NCBI RefSeq assembly: GCF_008000935.1
Contig: NZ_CP042831.1
Span: 2,604,001 to 2,668,000 of the forward strand
Direction of reading: 5' to 3'
Source of the DNA: Flavobacterium alkalisoli
GTDB lineage: Bacteria; Bacteroidota; Bacteroidia; Flavobacteriales; Flavobacteriaceae
Length of the DNA stretch: 64,000 nt
Shown in pieces: positions 25,232-33,325 of the stretch. The notes beneath the pieces were generated by a model, which did not search any database, was not told where the DNA came from, and saw nothing but the letters and a program-made list of their open reading frames with translations. Positions within the stretch are counted from its first letter, which is position 1, and every line of letters starts with the position of its first letter. A program made the translations under genes and the position numbers.

Positions 25232-26410
25232 ATGAAAACATCTCCAATCCGAATCGGCTATAGCCTCTCCCTTACAGGACCGGTATCTGAAAATGCAAAA
25301 GCTGCCAGGCTGACGCATCAGATCTGGGAACGGGATATCAACAGCAGGGGCGGCCTTTTGGGCCGCAGTGTAATGCTAACCTGTATCGATGACAGGGGTG
25401 ATGCAGCACACGCCGCCACCATTTACAGGGACCTGCTGGATAATGACCGGGTAGATCTTGTTTTGGGTGGCTACGGAACCAATACGCTTGCCGCCTCGAT
25501 GCCTGTTGTCATGGAACATAAAAAATTCCTGATCGGCCTGATGGGGCTGGGAGTAAATAACGAATTAGGGTATCCGAACTATTTTGCGATGATACCCACC
25601 GGAATGCGTCCGAATACGGCCCTTACCGAGGGTTTTTTTGAGCTTGCGGCCGCGCAAAGCCCCGCACCCAAAACGGTGGTATTGCTTTCCGCCGAGGCAG
25701 AATTTTCAATAAACCCTGTGATCGGGGCCAGGGCCAATGCGGCAAAGTACGGACTGGAAGTGATTAAAGAGTTCCGTTATCCCCTGTCAACGGTTGATTT
25801 TACCCCGGTTATCGAAGAGTTGGGCAGGGTTAATGCCGATATCTTATTTATCTGTTCCTACCTGAGTGATTCGGTAGGGCTTATCAAGGCGATCAGTAGC
25901 GGTTCCTATCGTCCCAAGATGCTGGGCGGTGCCATGATCGGCCCGCAGAGTGCCTCGGTAAAGACGGACCTTGGCCCCCTTCTAAACGGTATTGTCAATT
26001 ATGAATATTGGGTTCCGGTGCCCAAAATGGAATTTACCGGTGTCAGGGAGCTTCTTGCTGAGTATCAGCGGCAGGCCATGGTAGAAAAAACGGATTTACT
26101 GGGCTATTACGTGGTACCCTTGGCCTATGCACAACTACAGGTACTGGAGCAGGCCGTGAGAAACACCGGCAGTTTGAACGATGAAAAATTATCCGAATAC
26201 TGCAGGGGCAATGCCTTTGAGACTGTGATGGGCACCATCCGCTTTGCAAAGGGTGGTGAATGGGAGCAGGCGCGTGTGGTTCAGGTTCAGTTTCAGAATA
26301 TAAGAAACAAAAGTATTGAAACCTTTAAAGACAACGCAACCCAGGTTATCGTAGCGCCCCAATCGTATGCCTCCGGAACCTTTATGTATCCTTATTCCCC
26401 TGATAATTAA
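25232..26410 (+). CDS. Orphan ABC-type substrate-binding protein without a signal peptide (AmiC/UrtA-like fold)
   Basis: 392 aa from the ATG at 25232; the frame extends to 25187 but gives no signal peptide either. It has the type-I periplasmic-binding fold of branched amino acid/amide/urea binders: IRIGYSLSLTGPVSENAKAARLTHQIWERDINSRGGLLG is the hallmark N-terminus, cut here only for description, followed by LVLGGYGTNTLAASMPV and VLLSAEAEFS. No permease or ATPase gene is nearby. Lack of a signal peptide suggests a cytoplasmic ligand sensor, like AmiC, which restrains a regulator. It is first in the sigma-54 operon. Confidence 0.82.
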   Translation: MKTSPIRIGYSLSLTGPVSENAKAARLTHQIWERDINSRGGLLGRSVMLTCIDDRGDAAHAATIYRDLLDNDRVDLVLGGYGTNTLAASMPVVMEHKKFLIGLMGLGVNNELGYPNYFAMIPTGMRPNTALTEGFFELAAAQSPAPKTVVLLSAEAEFSINPVIGARANAAKYGLEVIKEFRYPLSTVDFTPVIEELGRVNADILFICSYLSDSVGLIKAISSGSYRPKMLGGAMIGPQSASVKTDLGPLLNGIVNYEYWVPVPKMEFTGVRELLAEYQRQAMVEKTDLLGYYVVPLAYAQLQVLEQAVRNTGSLNDEKLSEYCRGNAFETVMGTIRFAKGGEWEQARVVQVQFQNIRNKSIETFKDNATQVIVAPQSYASGTFMYPYSPDN

Positions 26411-26472
26411 GGGGGAAATAAATTAGTATCACAATTTTTTTAAATAAATCTTTACTCAAAATCATTACAATT

Positions 26473-27132
26473 ATGAACAAAATTCCAAAAATCGGACTTG
26501 AGGGGCTATTGCGACCTGAAGACAGTATCGTAGTGCTGATCGATCATCAGCCTTACCAATTTACCAACCTTAACAGTCATGAACCCACGATGGTCATAAA
26601 TAATGTTGTAGGGCTTGCCAAGGCGGCAAAAGTTTTCAACGTGCCGACCTTACTAACTACCGTTATTGAAGAGCGCGGGGGGTACATTATCAAAGGGCTT
26701 CAGGATGTATTTCCGGAGCAAAAACCCATCAACAGGACTTTTATCAATACCTGGGAAGACCCGAAGGTAACTGATATTGTCAAAGAAAGTGGCCGTAAGC
26801 AGCTTATAATTGCGGGCTTATGGACAGAGATATGTGTGGCCATGCCTGCCATTCAGGCAATAGGGGAAGGTTATGACGTATTTGTGGTTACTGACGCCAG
26901 TGGTTCTACCTCTGCGGAGGCGCATGATATGGCGGTACGCCGTATGGTCCAGGTAGGGATAGTGCCCATTAACTGGATTGCGGTGGTGTCAGAATGGCAA
27001 CGTGACTGGGCGCGCGCCGAAACAGCTACAGCGCTTTCCCAGGTGGTCTTGGAACATATGGGGGCAAGCGGTATTGCCCTGGCTTGGGAGCTACAGCTTT
27101 TAGCAACTCCGGTGCCGAAAGAGAATCAATAA
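26473..27132 (+). CDS. Isochorismatase-fold (YcaC-like) hydrolase, cytoplasmic
   Basis: 219 aa, no signal peptide. VLIDHQPYQF (Asp24), INRTFINTWEDP, IAGLWTEICVAMPAI (nucleophile Cys121) and VVTDASGSTSAEAHDMAVRRM define the YcaC-type cysteine hydrolase group. Relatives form octamers and the natural substrate is generally unknown. It is second in the operon, 62 bp after the binding protein, and is followed by a terminator-like hairpin, so expression of later genes may be reduced. The secreted paralogue is 5538-6227. Confidence 0.92.
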   Translation: MNKIPKIGLEGLLRPEDSIVVLIDHQPYQFTNLNSHEPTMVINNVVGLAKAAKVFNVPTLLTTVIEERGGYIIKGLQDVFPEQKPINRTFINTWEDPKVTDIVKESGRKQLIIAGLWTEICVAMPAIQAIGEGYDVFVVTDASGSTSAEAHDMAVRRMVQVGIVPINWIAVVSEWQRDWARAETATALSQVVLEHMGASGIALAWELQLLATPVPKENQ

Positions 27133-27139
27133 AAGGTTT

Positions 27140-27174
27140 GCCGTTCCTGGCACGAGTCAGGGGCGGCTTTTTTT
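27140..27174 (+). terminator. Rho-independent terminator or attenuator inside the operon
   Basis: GCCGTTCCTG (27140-27149) pairs with CAGGGGCGGC (27158-27167, two G-U pairs), then TTTTTTT. It probably lowers expression of the genes that follow relative to the hydrolase. Confidence 0.7.
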
Positions 27175-27191
27175 AACTTAAGAAAACAGGT

Positions 27192-27551
27192 ATGGATAAT
27201 AAAACATTGGCTTCGGTTTTGGAAAAGAATCTGGAGCAGGTCTGGAACCAGCGTAACAGCGAGATAAGACTACAGGTAATTGAAAGCCTTTATGAGGAGG
27301 ACTGCGGTTTGTTTCATGTTAATCACCACATAAAAGGATACGGCGCTATAAATGAGAGCGTGAGTGGTGTTCTGGCTCAGATGCCAGGGGATTTTATTTT
27401 TACCAGGCTCAGCCCCGTTGTCATTAATAATGATCTTGGCAGGCTGATCTGGGGTGTGGGCCCAAAGGGAAAACCACCGGTGCAGACCGGAATGGACATT
27501 GTCATTTTTGAGCAGGGGAGGATTAGGTCCCTGTATGTGTTCCTTGATTAA
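27192..27551 (+). CDS. SnoaL-like/NTF2-fold protein
   Basis: 119 aa. LEKNLEQVWNQRNSEIRLQVIESLYEEDCGLF is the amphipathic start of the NTF2 cone fold, cited here only as an identifying region, and VIFEQGRIRSLYVFLD is the usual last strand. NTF2-like proteins include isomerases, dehydratases and ligand binders. No catalytic set is recognisable. The gene lies 15 bp before pirin. Confidence 0.7.
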   Translation: MDNKTLASVLEKNLEQVWNQRNSEIRLQVIESLYEEDCGLFHVNHHIKGYGAINESVSGVLAQMPGDFIFTRLSPVVINNDLGRLIWGVGPKGKPPVQTGMDIVIFEQGRIRSLYVFLD

Positions 27552-27566
27552 TTTAAAGGTTTTTAT

Positions 27567-28460
27567 ATGAAAAAGAAAACAAGCTTTTCAACAAAAGGAC
27601 AACGGGCAGATATCGGGGAACTGACCATCTACAGGCTTCTGGCCAACAGGTATAGTGATGCGGTAGGACCTTTTGTGTTTCTGGACCATATCGTCCCGAA
27701 GGTCCGGTCCTCAGCAGGTAACACCGGAACCGGCGCGCATCCCCATAGGGGCATTGCTACCTTAAGCTATATCATAGAAGGTGAGGATGAGCATTTTGAC
27801 AGCGCCGGTAATTACGCAAAAGTATATTCGGGAGGTATCCAGTGGATGAAGGCCGGTAATGGAATCATTCATGATGAGACCCTTAATACCGACTCACAAA
27901 GCGGCGGTAATAGCACCCATGCCTTCCAGTTCTGGATCAACCTTCCCTCAGAGAACAAGGCTGAAAAACCGGAATACCTGGCCATTCAAAGGAGCGAGGT
28001 TCCTCAAAAAGCATTACCCGGAGGCCATGGCAGCATTAAGGTGATTGCCGGGGATTATGAAGAGCTGCACTCGAGAATACCGGACTACTCAAAGCAGTTC
28101 CTTTATCATATAGAACTGAACCCTACCGGTAATTTCATCCTTTCCTTTGATCAGGATATCGAGGTTGCCGCTGTTTTGCCTATTGGCAACATGAGTCTTA
28201 ACGGCGTAGAATATGAGACAGGGGAGTTTGTGGAATTTGACCGTGATGCCGGTGAGATTGTATTGGAGAACACCACAGGAAAAAATGCCGATGTACTGCT
28301 CTTTGGCGGAGAACACTACAGGGAGCCCATTGTGGCCGAGGGGCCCTTTGTGATGAACAGTGCTGCCGGGATAGCGGAAGCATACCGGGACTATTATGCC
28401 GGTAAGTATGGACGTATAAAGCGGCCTGAATCGGGAGATTCTGAAAAGCGTAGCCATTAG
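27567..28460 (+). CDS. Pirin-family bicupin protein
   Basis: 297 aa. The N-terminal cupin has the pirin metal site: GPFVFLDHIVPK, then HPHRGIATLSYIIEGEDEHFDS and WMKAGNGIIHDE (three His and one Glu expected). Pirins can act as quercetin-type dioxygenases or redox-responsive regulators. The C-terminal cupin (IELNPTGNFILSFDQDIEV; LLFGGEHYREPIVAEGPFVMN) is complete. A second, divergent pirin is at 38892-39776. Confidence 0.93.
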   Translation: MKKKTSFSTKGQRADIGELTIYRLLANRYSDAVGPFVFLDHIVPKVRSSAGNTGTGAHPHRGIATLSYIIEGEDEHFDSAGNYAKVYSGGIQWMKAGNGIIHDETLNTDSQSGGNSTHAFQFWINLPSENKAEKPEYLAIQRSEVPQKALPGGHGSIKVIAGDYEELHSRIPDYSKQFLYHIELNPTGNFILSFDQDIEVAAVLPIGNMSLNGVEYETGEFVEFDRDAGEIVLENTTGKNADVLLFGGEHYREPIVAEGPFVMNSAAGIAEAYRDYYAGKYGRIKRPESGDSEKRSH

Positions 28461-28548
28461 CCCTTCCCTGAAAAGGCTGTTGATCAGCAACCATAACCGC
28501 AATTACTGATAATAAAAAAAATAAATTTTTAATCATTATAAAGATACA

Positions 28549-28938
28549 ATGAACAATAAAGAAATCGTACTGAAAGCAATGAATGAATTGTTTCACCAAA
28601 AGGACAGCAGTGCCATAGAGCGCTATTGGCAGGAATCCTACCTGCAGCACAATCCCTCAATGATAAACGGACACAAGGGGCTGATAGAGCTGCTGCCCTT
28701 TCTTGATAAGGAATTTAAGTGGCAGCCCGGTATCATAGTGGAGCAGGGTGATATTGTGATTACCCACAGTCTTGTCCATGGCTGGGGTCCGGCCCCGGTT
28801 ATCGTAGTGGATATCTTCCGACTGGAAGACGGTAAGATAGCGGAACATTGGGATGTAGTACAGCAGGAGACCCCAGCCTCAGAATCGGCCAGCGGTAATG
28901 CCATGACATCATTTAATATCGCAGGCTATGGCAAATAA
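28549..28938 (+). CDS. SnoaL-like aldol-condensation-type protein (COG4922 group)
   Basis: 129 aa. NKEIVLKAMNELFHQKDSS, YWQESYLQHNPSM, GIIVEQGDIVITHSLVHGW and VVDIFRLEDGKIAEHWDVVQ are characteristic of the predicted SnoaL-like group, with a His/Asp pair in the cavity. Chemistry is not established. Its last 11 bp overlap the MoaF-like gene, indicating translational coupling. Confidence 0.85.
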   Translation: MNNKEIVLKAMNELFHQKDSSAIERYWQESYLQHNPSMINGHKGLIELLPFLDKEFKWQPGIIVEQGDIVITHSLVHGWGPAPVIVVDIFRLEDGKIAEHWDVVQQETPASESASGNAMTSFNIAGYGK

Positions 28939-29242
28939 ACTAACAGGCAAAAGGTACCTTATGGATGTAGGTATCCTGAAAACGGAACTGCATTTCGAAT
29001 CGGAAAGCAGTATGGTATTTACGGTCTTAGATGGTGGAGGCCTTACTGATAAAGGCCATTCGGAAAGAGTGGCTATCACCCTGGCGGAAATACGGCCCGA
29101 TGTATATATGATAGCATGGAAGGAAGCTTCCGGAGCGACAGTTACCCATGTGGAAGATCATCAAAACGGCGTGATCTACAGCAATGCCACCTTACCTGAC
29201 GGTAGTTTTTATACCATGAGGGGCACTGTAAAGCCCTTATAG
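28928..29242 (+). CDS. MoaF-related small beta-barrel protein
   Basis: 104 aa. The pattern LAEIRPDVYMIAWKEASGATVTHVEDHQNG-IYSNATLPDGSFYTMRG resembles the MoaF C-terminal domain, a small lipocalin-like barrel; only its motif blocks are meant here. There is no molybdenum-cofactor gene nearby, so the link to that pathway is doubtful. It overlaps the SnoaL-like gene by 11 bp. Confidence 0.7.
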   Translation: MANKLTGKRYLMDVGILKTELHFESESSMVFTVLDGGGLTDKGHSERVAITLAEIRPDVYMIAWKEASGATVTHVEDHQNGVIYSNATLPDGSFYTMRGTVKPL

Positions 29243-29318
29243 GAACCGTAACGCTTACCCGCATTCGGTACACTTTAGCAAATACAAATAGTTAAACCCA
29301 TAAAAGAAAGCAGGAATA

Positions 29319-30341
29319 ATGGAAATCGGAATAGATAGTTTTGCCTCGGCACGATATGGCAGCAATACACTCAGCAGTGTAGCAGCTATGGAACAGTTAC
29401 TCGATAGGATCACCGCCGCCGACCGGGCAGGGCTGGATGTGTTTGGCATAGGAGAACACCATAAGAAGGAATTTCTGGATTCCGCACCGGCAATAATCCT
29501 TGCTGCGGCCGCAGCAAGGACCACACGTATCCGTCTTGCCAGCGCGGTAACGGTACTGAGTACTTCCGATCCGGTACGCGTATACCAGAATTTTGCGACA
29601 ATCGACCTTATTTCCAAAGGGCGTGCAGAATTGGTTGTGGGACGTGGTTCGGCAACGGAGGCGTATCCGCTGTTCGGCTTTGACCTGAGGGATTATGATG
29701 CGCTCTTTAAGGAGAAGCTGGACCTGCTCTTGCAGCTCCGCGATGAGGAGTTTGTCACTTGGAAAGGACAGTTCCGCCCGGCACTGGACAACCAGCCTGT
29801 TTACCCGAGGGCGCTTCAGGAAAAATTACCGGTATGGCTGGGTGTGGGGGGTACCCCGGAATCGTTTGTACGGGCAGGTATGCTCGGGCTTCCTCTGATG
29901 GTCGCAGTTATTGGGGGCGAAACGGAGCGTTTCCGTCCCCTTGTTGACCTTTATAGGGAGGCCGGGGCAAAAGCAGGATTCTTACCGCAGGACTTGCGCG
30001 TAGGACTGCATTCACCGGGCTATGTAGCCCGCAGTGATGAGAAGGCTATAGCAGATTACTATCCAGGTTATGCCGAGCAGTGGACCAAATTGGGTAGGGA
30101 ACGGGGCTGGCCGGCTGTGACCAGGGCCGGCTTTGATGCCATGACCGCACCTCAGGGTGCCCTTGTGGTGGGTGGCCCCGAGCAGGTTGCCGAGAAGCTG
30201 ATACGACACAGCAAGGCGCTCGGGGGCGTGGACCGGTTTACCTTTCAGATGGATAATGCCGGCTTATCGCACGGACAGTTGCTGGAATCCATCGGATTGA
30301 TAGGTTCAGAGGTTATACCACTGATAAAAGGGCAGCTGTAA
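29319..30341 (+). CDS. Luciferase-like flavin-dependent monooxygenase
   Basis: 340 aa, bacterial-luciferase-like TIM barrel. LDVFGIGEHHKKEFLDSAP and TRIRLASAVTVLSTSDPVRVYQNFATIDLIS are the standard LLM blocks; VGRGSATEAYPLFG and VWLGVGGTPESFVRAG complete the flavin/phosphate region. It would use FMNH2 and oxygen on an unknown substrate. It follows the MoaF-like gene by 76 bp. Confidence 0.93.
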   Translation: MEIGIDSFASARYGSNTLSSVAAMEQLLDRITAADRAGLDVFGIGEHHKKEFLDSAPAIILAAAAARTTRIRLASAVTVLSTSDPVRVYQNFATIDLISKGRAELVVGRGSATEAYPLFGFDLRDYDALFKEKLDLLLQLRDEEFVTWKGQFRPALDNQPVYPRALQEKLPVWLGVGGTPESFVRAGMLGLPLMVAVIGGETERFRPLVDLYREAGAKAGFLPQDLRVGLHSPGYVARSDEKAIADYYPGYAEQWTKLGRERGWPAVTRAGFDAMTAPQGALVVGGPEQVAEKLIRHSKALGGVDRFTFQMDNAGLSHGQLLESIGLIGSEVIPLIKGQL

Positions 30342-30384
30342 AAGATCTGAAATGCAAAACTAAAACAACCTCCTAAATCTTATC

Positions 30385-30424
30385 GGTTCAGTAATGTAGG
30401 GGTAAGGCCTTACTGTACTGAACC
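30385..30424 (+). terminator. Long hairpin between the monooxygenase and the porin
   Basis: GGTTCAGTA (30385-30393) pairs with TACTGAACC (30416-30424), with an inner GTAAGGCCTTAC dyad. No U-run follows, so it may be an mRNA processing or stability element, or a protein site, rather than a simple terminator. Confidence 0.4.
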
Positions 30425-30443
30425 TTATAAACAAAAGTATGTA

Positions 30444-31793
30444 ATGACCCGCCTTTTCTTTTTATTTTTCCTGTGTATCTGCTGTTGTGCTGCGGCACAG
30501 CAGTCCATGACGCTTGGGCGGCAACAGAAGGATACCCTCACGCTGGGGGATTCAGCACCAGATGGGTACAAAAGCCTGAAACGGATTCAGATAGGTAAAG
30601 ATGGGCATGCCGGTTTTGGTGGCAGCTGTAGGTTTCAGTACCTTCTCCTGGATAATGAGAACTGGAACCCTGCCTCGAGGGACCCTGACGGCTATCTGCT
30701 CAGCAGATGGCTTTTTCACACTGAACTGCAATTCGGTAATCGGTTTCGCTTGTTTGCGGAACTGCAGAGTGCCCTGGCAGGTAGCAGGATAGCTCCGGTG
30801 CCTGTGGAGGAAAACGCCCTGGAAGCCCACCAGCTTTTTATGGAATTTCAACCCCTTGAGAGTATACCTCTTACTATCCGCCTTGGAAGGCAGGAGGTGA
30901 GTTTCGGGTCACAACGCCTGATTTCTCTCAGGGATGCCCCCAACAGCCGCAGATCTTTTGATGGTGTGGAGGGGATTTATGCCAGGGAGAAGTTTCGGGC
31001 CAGTATGTTTTACCTGCATGCGGTCCTGGATAAGCTTGGTATTTTTGACGACCGGTCTTCCCCAGAGCTAAAAGTGTGGGGATTATTTTTGGACCGTACC
31101 ACTTTTGGATCACTTCCTAACCTGAATTTCTATTATTTGGGATTTTACAACCGCCATGCACTTTTTTATGACGGGCCGGGTATGGAAAAAAGACATACCC
31201 TTGCTGCGCGTGTCTTCAGTAAGGACAGCAGATGGAACTATGACCTGGAAGGGGGGTATCAGTTCGGATCGATTGGCCGTCGCGGCATATCAGCCTGGAG
31301 TATCGCCTTTTCGACAACCTATAGTTTTTCTGATATGAAATACGCTCCCGAGCTGGGATGCAAAGCCGATATTATCAGTGGTGACGGCAATCCGTATGAT
31401 CGCAATCAGCAGACACTCAACACTATGTTCGGTCCCGGAGCCTACTTTGGCATGGCAGCTCCAATCGCGCCAAGCAACCTTATGGATGTTCATCCCGGTG
31501 TAAAACTCCACCTTACCGGGAAGATAACTTTTTCCTTTGACTATGCGTTTTTATGGCGTTATAGCAAAAAAGACGGTTTATACAGGCCCAATATGGTTCC
31601 TTTTTTTGAATCGAATAATGCGACTTCCAGTTACATAGGGAGTCAGATCTCCGGAGCCATCACCTATCAGGCTACCCCGGATGTCCTGCTTCTTCTGGGA
31701 GGCAGTTGGTTCAATTCAGGGGATTATCTCAGCGATATGGGCATGGGTAAGGACATACTGCTTGGGTTTGCTGGTGCTCAGGTAAGGCTTTAG
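30444..31793 (+). CDS. Alginate-export-type outer-membrane porin
   Basis: 449 aa. Signal peptide MTRLFFLFFLCICCCAAAQQ, then Alginate_exp motifs shared with 1-597: GYLLSRWLFHTELQFG, EAHQLFMEFQ, IRLGRQEVSFGSQRLISLRD and PNSRRSFDGVEG. The C-terminal half is rich in beta strands and ends ILLGFAGAQVRL. It is a probable 18-strand outer-membrane channel. As last gene of the first sigma-54 operon it may import the substrate metabolised by the upstream enzymes. Confidence 0.9.
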   Translation: MTRLFFLFFLCICCCAAAQQSMTLGRQQKDTLTLGDSAPDGYKSLKRIQIGKDGHAGFGGSCRFQYLLLDNENWNPASRDPDGYLLSRWLFHTELQFGNRFRLFAELQSALAGSRIAPVPVEENALEAHQLFMEFQPLESIPLTIRLGRQEVSFGSQRLISLRDAPNSRRSFDGVEGIYAREKFRASMFYLHAVLDKLGIFDDRSSPELKVWGLFLDRTTFGSLPNLNFYYLGFYNRHALFYDGPGMEKRHTLAARVFSKDSRWNYDLEGGYQFGSIGRRGISAWSIAFSTTYSFSDMKYAPELGCKADIISGDGNPYDRNQQTLNTMFGPGAYFGMAAPIAPSNLMDVHPGVKLHLTGKITFSFDYAFLWRYSKKDGLYRPNMVPFFESNNATSSYIGSQISGAITYQATPDVLLLLGGSWFNSGDYLSDMGMGKDILLGFAGAQVRL

Positions 31794-31873
31794 GATACGG
31801 AACCCGTAATGCAGGGATAGAGTCAAGCCCCAACAAATAGTGGGCACCGGTACTGCGGACTGTTGGGTGTAAA

Positions 31874-31909
31874 TTTCTCATATTTTAGAAATTTACGATA
31901 ATTCAGAAA
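31874..31909 (+). promoter_or_regulatory. 36-bp upstream activating element, copy 2
   Basis: TTTCTCATATTTTAGAAA followed by TTTACGATAATTCAGAAA. See copy 1 at 25056-25091. The inverted repeat TTTCT-N8-AGAAA and the AGAAATTTACGA block are identical in both. Confidence 0.75.
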
Positions 31910-31962
31910 TTATTTTTGGCTTATTTTTTTCTAAAATGATGATTTTCAGTTATTTAATTCTA

Positions 31963-31978
31963 TGGCATGCGATTCGCT
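31963..31978 (+). promoter_or_regulatory. Sigma-54 promoter of the YceI operon
   Basis: TGGCATGCGATTCGCTTT. GG (31964-31965) and GC (31976-31977) are exactly 10 nt apart. It lies about 180 bp before the YceI start, so the leader is long. The stretch from here to 32158 contains no gene. Confidence 0.72.
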
Positions 31979-32158
31979 TTATATCAGGGAACGTCGGAGT
32001 AGCGGGGAGGTACAAAAGGCAGATGGTTAAATTATCGGTTAACCGGTTAGTACTGTCGGAAAGGGCAAATACCAAGTACACATAAAAGAGGAGGTCGCCG
32101 TGAATTGCCATGGCGGCTTTCAGAAGGAATAGCTTAATTCTAAACTAAATTCAATTAA

Positions 32159-32686
32159 ATGAGCGAAAAGACAAGAACACTATGGAACCTTGACCCGGCG
32201 CATTCGGAGATCAGCTTTAAAGTAAAGCACATGATGATCACAACGGTGACCGGTCATTTTGACGAGTATAGCGCAAGAGCTGAAGCCACAAATGAGGGTT
32301 TCATTGATGCGGATTTTACCTTTGTGGCCAAGACGGCCTCTGTCAATACAAGAAACAAAGACAGGGACGAACATCTGAAGTCACCTGATTTTTTCGATGC
32401 GGAACACTATCCTGAGATACGCTTCACCTCCACCTCCTTTGACGGGGAAACGATGTTGGGCGTGCTTACAATAAAAGGCATTACCAGAGAAATCGCTATC
32501 GATATGGATTTCAATGGCATTGCTATCGATCCCTATGGACAGACCAAAGCGGGATTTGAGGGAAATGTAACGGTGAACCGAAAGGATTTTAACCTTACCT
32601 GGAGTGCCCTGACCGAACAGGGGAACATCGTGGTAAGCGACAGTGTCAGAATAGGTATCGTCCTTCAGTTTGTAAAATCGTCCTGA
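32159..32686 (+). CDS. YceI-family protein, cytoplasmic form
   Basis: 175 aa. WNLDPAHSEISFKVKHMMITTVTGHFDEY and LTIKGITREIAIDMDFNGI are hallmark YceI blocks of the lipocalin-like fold that binds polyisoprenoids. Unlike E. coli YceI, there is no signal peptide, so it is probably cytoplasmic. It is first in the long second operon behind the sigma-54 promoter at 31963. Confidence 0.93.
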   Translation: MSEKTRTLWNLDPAHSEISFKVKHMMITTVTGHFDEYSARAEATNEGFIDADFTFVAKTASVNTRNKDRDEHLKSPDFFDAEHYPEIRFTSTSFDGETMLGVLTIKGITREIAIDMDFNGIAIDPYGQTKAGFEGNVTVNRKDFNLTWSALTEQGNIVVSDSVRIGIVLQFVKSS

Positions 32687-32806
32687 AAAGGGCAGCAAGG
32701 ATAAAGTGCTGTTTTCGGCAGCTTTTTTAAAGGATCTAGACAGGCACTGGGCATTTCTATCCTGTGGCAATAAACGTTACGAATAATACTATAAAAACCA
32801 ATAATT

Positions 32807-33091
32807 ATGGAAATACTACTACAGCAAGGCGATTCCAAGGGTCATGCCCTGGCAAGGGAGAATGAAAAACGGGCGGGGATGATGACCTATTCGATAGCCG
32901 GACCGGAGCTGATCATTATCGACCATACGGAAGTTGAACCGGCCTATAACGGAAAGGGTGTAGGGAAGCAGATGCTCTATAAGATTGTAGAGATGGCCAG
33001 GGAAAAGGAAGTGAAGATCATTCCCCTGTGTCCCTTTGCGGCAATGATGTTTAAAAAGTCGGAAGACATTAAGGACGTATTAAAATCATAA
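32807..33091 (+). CDS. Short GNAT-like acetyltransferase (YjdJ-like, COG2388)
   Basis: 94 aa. IIDHTEVEPAYNGKGVGKQM carries the acetyl-CoA loop and VKIIPLCPFAAMMFKKS the family end motif. It is immediately followed (11 bp) by a YjdI-like iron-sulfur protein, the same pairing as yjdI-yjdJ in E. coli, which supports a functional link. Confidence 0.88.
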   Translation: MEILLQQGDSKGHALARENEKRAGMMTYSIAGPELIIIDHTEVEPAYNGKGVGKQMLYKIVEMAREKEVKIIPLCPFAAMMFKKSEDIKDVLKS

Positions 33092-33102
33092 ATCAGACTA
33101 TT

Positions 33103-33315
33103 ATGGCAACTATAAAAGAATACAGAAAAGACAATCTGACAATAACCTGGGAACCTAAAAAGTGCATCCATGCCGGTATCTGCGTGAAGACCCTTCCGAA
33201 GGTCTACAATCCCAAAGGTTCGCCATGGATTACACCCGAGCATGCCCCGGCGCAGGCTATAAAAGACCAGATTAATGCCTGCCCTTCCGGGGCATTGGGT
33301 TACAAAGAATCGTAA
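33103..33315 (+). CDS. YjdI-like divergent 4Fe-4S mono-cluster protein
   Basis: 70 aa. KKCIHAGICVKTLPKVYNP has Cys21 and Cys27 with His23 between, and INACPSGAL has Cys60; the family (Fer4_19) binds one cluster with fewer cysteines than ferredoxin. Probably an electron carrier or redox sensor in the cytoplasm. It is paired with the YjdJ-like acetyltransferase. Confidence 0.88.
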   Translation: MATIKEYRKDNLTITWEPKKCIHAGICVKTLPKVYNPKGSPWITPEHAPAQAIKDQINACPSGALGYKES

Positions 33316-33325
33316 AAATCCTGTC

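Noticed and set aside
27148..27164. TGGCACGAGTCAGGGG as a second sigma-54 promoter
   Set aside because: It lies inside the terminator hairpin after the YcaC-like gene, lacks a proper -12 half, and has no upstream element.
28464..28480. GG-N10-GC near the SnoaL-like gene
   Set aside because: Only the spacing fits; neither half resembles the -24 or -12 consensus.
6305..31955. A single upstream motif common to both sigma-54 circuits
   Set aside because: TTACGATA and TTTTCAGTT pieces occur in both, but in different order and orientation; too short and AT-rich to be convincing.
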